Part shown: piece after piece, positions 60,897 to 64,000 of the stretch
Layout: the number at the start of each line of letters is the position of its first letter
How positions within the stretch are numbered: the first letter of the stretch is position 1
DNA from: Rhynchosporium graminicola
Taxonomy: Eukaryota; Ascomycota; Leotiomycetes; Helotiales; Ploettnerulaceae
Length of the DNA: 64,000 nt
Assembly (NCBI GenBank): GCA_900074885.1
Contig: FJUW01000027.1
Span: 62,001 to 126,000, forward strand
Reading direction: 5' to 3'
Made by a program: the position numbers and the translations under genes
The notes under the pieces: model-generated
Seen by the model: only the letters and a program-made list of their open reading frames with translations
Database searches by the model: none
What the model was told of the DNA's origin: nothing

Positions 60897-63800
60897 TGTT
60901 GCGAGGATATGGGTCTTAGCATGGATCAGGTGACTGTAGTCACGTGCATGGTCCGTGCGGATATTCCTAGATAATATCTTCTGTCGACTCTCTATAGTAA
61001 TTAGTACTGTAATGCAACTAATATTATTCACACGATTACTACCTCTATGCTTTACTCTGAAGATCAACGTAACCTTGCGATAGGTTATGAGCCCCGATAG
61101 CCAGAAGTAGATTAGTACTTAAAGAAGCAGTAGTACTATGATTCTTGATAGTAAGCGTCGAACTGTTTCTTAGTACTAAGAGTAGAGATTCAAGTTGCGA
61201 GCTTCCGATCAAGGTATAGTATACGCGTATAGTTAGTTAAACTAGCGCGTCTTTCTATAGTAAATATAGTCGCGCAGAGTACTAGTGGAGAGAGTTCTTC
61301 AGCTGTCGCACTTACGCTACTATCATTGGAAGAAGTCGAAGAAGTATACTCCGATAACTCTAGCTCTATTAAAGAGTCTTTACTACAAACAAGCCGTATA
61401 GTACTTAATACTCGTACTTATATAGCAGTCAAAGTCGACGATTCCGAAATTATCGCATCTCGAGGTGCAGAGTCTTCCGCGCTAGCGCCGGAACCCACCT
61501 AAGTCCCCAGGACTCAAAATATACCCGATTTACCCCCTGTAGATACTAAATCGACGTCCCAGGACTATCCAGAGGATCTGGAAGACCCGGAATCGGAACC
61601 TATTACTGCGACTACGCTAGAAGAGCTATATAAACGCAAGAAGATGAGTAGCTCTACGTCTTTGAACTTAGCAGATAGCTATAAGCTCAAGGGAGGAGAG
61701 AACTATACGGAATAGAGAGATAAAGTACTAAATATTACTAAAACTAATAGAATTAGTAAGTTTCTTAATATTAAATCGCGTGACCACGTGCCTAAAGAGG
61801 TAGACGAATAGGACGACGAGGTCGACGATAAAGCCCTTAAGAAGTAGTAAGATTAGGAGTCTGGAGAGAGTTAAATGAAGCTAGTAATCACGTTAAATTA
61901 TAAGGCCGGACCTCTCGCGTATATAACTAGTAAAACTACCGCATTAGATATATGGGAGGCCTTATAGGCGCAGTACGAAGGAGGTAGTAATATACTAGTG
62001 TATAACGATATATAAGATTATGTTAAGCTCTAGTATAACGATTTCAATTCCCTAGAGAAGTTTATTATCGCTTTTAAGCTCTTAATTATTAAATAAGAGA
62101 CTTTGATAATAGCTCTACCTCCGGTATAGTATCTAATTATATTTATTACCGCAGTTTCAGAGAAGTGGCTTATATAAGCTGAAAGATAACGTTCTCTCTT
62201 AAGAGTTTCTTCTAGTAACGACCTAGAGACGCATAAGAAAGCTAACTTAGGAGTGACTCTAATTAGTCTGATTGAAGATATTACTAACGAGGTAAGAGCG
62301 AGTGACTCTACCGGAAAGATAGCAGGTTAAGCTCTATACGGTAATAAGTCTATACCTAAGATAGGAAGCGGCGGAGGAGCTACTAAGCCGGCTAGTAAGG
62401 ATACTAAGCCGACTTATAAGCACTATAAACAGACGTCGCTAAAGTATACTCTAGAGAACTATTTTGTTATTAATAAGCAGAAGAAGAAGGAGTTTAAGGA
62501 GAAGTCTGGAAAGAAGTGGATCCCGTATACCGAATAGCTGAAGAAGAAGGAGGGAGAGAGTAAGACTGATAAGACTGATAAGAAGAAGACTAGTAGTAGA
62601 AAGAAGAAGGAGAAGGATAACGATTCTGACGATAGTAGTATCTTCGGCGTAGCTCTTTTACTATGTTTCCCTACTATTACGGCTTCTATAGCTATATTCT
62701 CTTACTATAATAAGTTACGATAGCTCTTCGATACCGGCGCTACGGAGCATATATCTAACGACCTTTCTAAGTTTACCTTATATACGCTAAGAGACGATTT
62801 ATAGTATATACTTACTATTAATAGGCTGTTACGCCCTACCGAGATTAGAAGTTATACGATTAAGGCGATTAGGACCGACAGTATAGTACGTATATTAGAG
62901 TGCTATGATATACTGTATATCCCGTAGTCTCCAGTCTGCTTATACTCCGGTTCTAAATTGAATAAATTAGGAGGTTATTTACGTAGTTCTGTTCTCTATA
63001 CGTCTAAGGAGAAGGAGATCTGTATAATTAATAAGAATCTATTTATTATTGAAGAAGAGACCTCTGGCGCAGGGTACGCTAGCCTTCCGGGTTTGAGCTT
63101 ACCTGTAGTTGTAGAGTAAGCTATAGTCGATATAGAGCTTTAGCATAGACGTATATATCACGCTAGCTTTAACGTAGTACGTCGCACTTAATCCATAGTT
63201 ACTAGTATGAAGTTTATAGAGCTTAAGACTAGTAGAACTCGCCTTTGCGTACTATATGAGAAAGGCCGACCTATTCGGAAGGTTAATAAGATGTCGGCAC
63301 GTGCACGACCTACCAGATCGATAGATGAAATCTATATAGATATAGTACACCTTAAACCTAAGGGTCTGAATAGTCACTCTTACGCCTCTATCTTCTTATG
63401 CGCCTATTCGACTAGAAAGTGGGCTTTTACCTACGCTAAGAAGTCGGATGTATACTTAGCTAATCAAAAGCTAATTAAGTTAGCCGAAATATAGTATTAC
63501 CGCAAAATTAAGGTATAGAGATATGACGGGGGTAAGGAGTACTCTCCCTCTTAGATAAAAGAGCTTACTGACTACCTTAGAATACTACTAGAGGAGTTTA
63601 CTCCGTATACTCTAGAGTAAGATAGAAGAGCTGAACGCTCTATATATACGATTATCGAGAAGGTACGTATAGTTATAGTAGATCAGAATATACCTGACTA
63701 TATATAGCCGGAGATTCTACTCGCCTGTATATATATCGCTAACCTTACCTCTACCTCTAGGGTAGAAGGGAAGACTCCTTTTAAGTGCTTCTAGGACGAT

Positions 63801-64000
63801 ATTAAGCTAGGGGTGAACTATACTCCTTCTGTTAAGTATCTCTGTGTATTAGGATATCCTATCTTCATACTAATTAATAAGGAGGAGAGATTCCAGAGCT
63901 ATAAGGTAGCTCCTAGAGCTGAAAAAGGTATTCTAGTGGGATTTGAAGGTTATAATATCTACAGATGCCTAGTTAATAGAAAAGTAGTTCGTACCTCTTA
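60897..64000 (+). mobile_element. Copia element J, 5' part, running off the window
   Basis: A putative 186-bp 5' LTR (60897-61082, tgttgcgagg...accttgcgata) is followed by ggttatgagccccg, a possible tRNA-type primer site. The plus strand then reads Gag (about 61.64-62.4 kb), a Lys-rich linker with damaged zinc knuckle, retropepsin near 62.73 kb (LFDTGATEHISND), the pre-integrase HRRIYHASFN near 63.15 kb and integrase core (DIVHLKPKGLNSHSYA, RYDGGKEYS). Stops are of the RIP type, but long open stretches remain (63207-63494), so it is younger than most Gypsies here. It is inserted into the integrase of Gypsy copy D. Reverse transcriptase lies beyond the window. Confidence 0.85.

Noticed and set aside
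63207..63494. 95-codon frame as an independent gene
   Set aside because: It is the integrase N-terminal part of the Copia polyprotein, left open between RIP stops.
1..64000. tRNA, rRNA, CRISPR arrays and bacterial-type regulatory elements
   Set aside because: No cloverleaf-like or repeat-spacer pattern was found, and the sequence is a fungal nuclear genome, where CRISPR arrays are not expected.

Overview
This is a piece of a filamentous ascomycete (Pezizomycotina) genome. Two signs point there. The flanks are retrotransposons mutated in the way repeat-induced point mutation (RIP) works: CpA/TpG are depleted, TpA is everywhere, and old reading frames are broken mainly at former CAG, CAA and TGG codons. 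The genes in the middle carry short introns (48-68 bp, GTAAGT/GTACGT-like donors). No species can be named from the sequence alone.

Layout. 1-38.7 kb and 49.2-64 kb are AT-rich blocks of nested LTR retrotransposons (Gypsy/chromovirus and Copia) with no intact autonomous coding sequence. Several insertions can be dated relative to each other from their 5-bp target duplications: an 8.4-kb Copia (CCTTT) inside a Gypsy, a 2.2-kb gag-only element (GTACT) inside that Copia, solo LTRs (CTATA, AGTAG, AGTTA, ATATA), a 538-bp miniature element (CTACT) and a 6.8-kb Gypsy (TTCCC) inside another Gypsy. Several LTR families show the self-priming arrangement known from Tf1/sushi elements. Two Gypsy families carry a degenerate open frame on the strand opposite to pol, next to the 3' LTR.

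Between them, about 38.7-49.2 kb, lies a gene island free of RIP. It holds one cytosolic-type subtilisin (S8 family, complete Asp-His-Ser triad, no signal peptide) and four paralogous small proteins (235-295 residues, no signal peptide) that share a strand/helix pattern and, in three of four, two introns at identical places and phases. The fourth has neither intron, as a reverse-transcribed copy would. A degenerate phosphotransferase (APH-type) fragment marks the left edge.

Working together (inference): a cytosolic subtilisin embedded among several paralogous small alpha/beta proteins resembles fungal protease/pore-former pairs in regulated cell death and allorecognition, such as HET-Q2/HET-Q1, where a subtilisin activates a gasdermin. 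The predicted order of strands and helices here looks to me nearer the Cyt/Evf fold than gasdermin, so this may be an undescribed protease-controlled effector cluster. The fold assignment is unproven from sequence reading.
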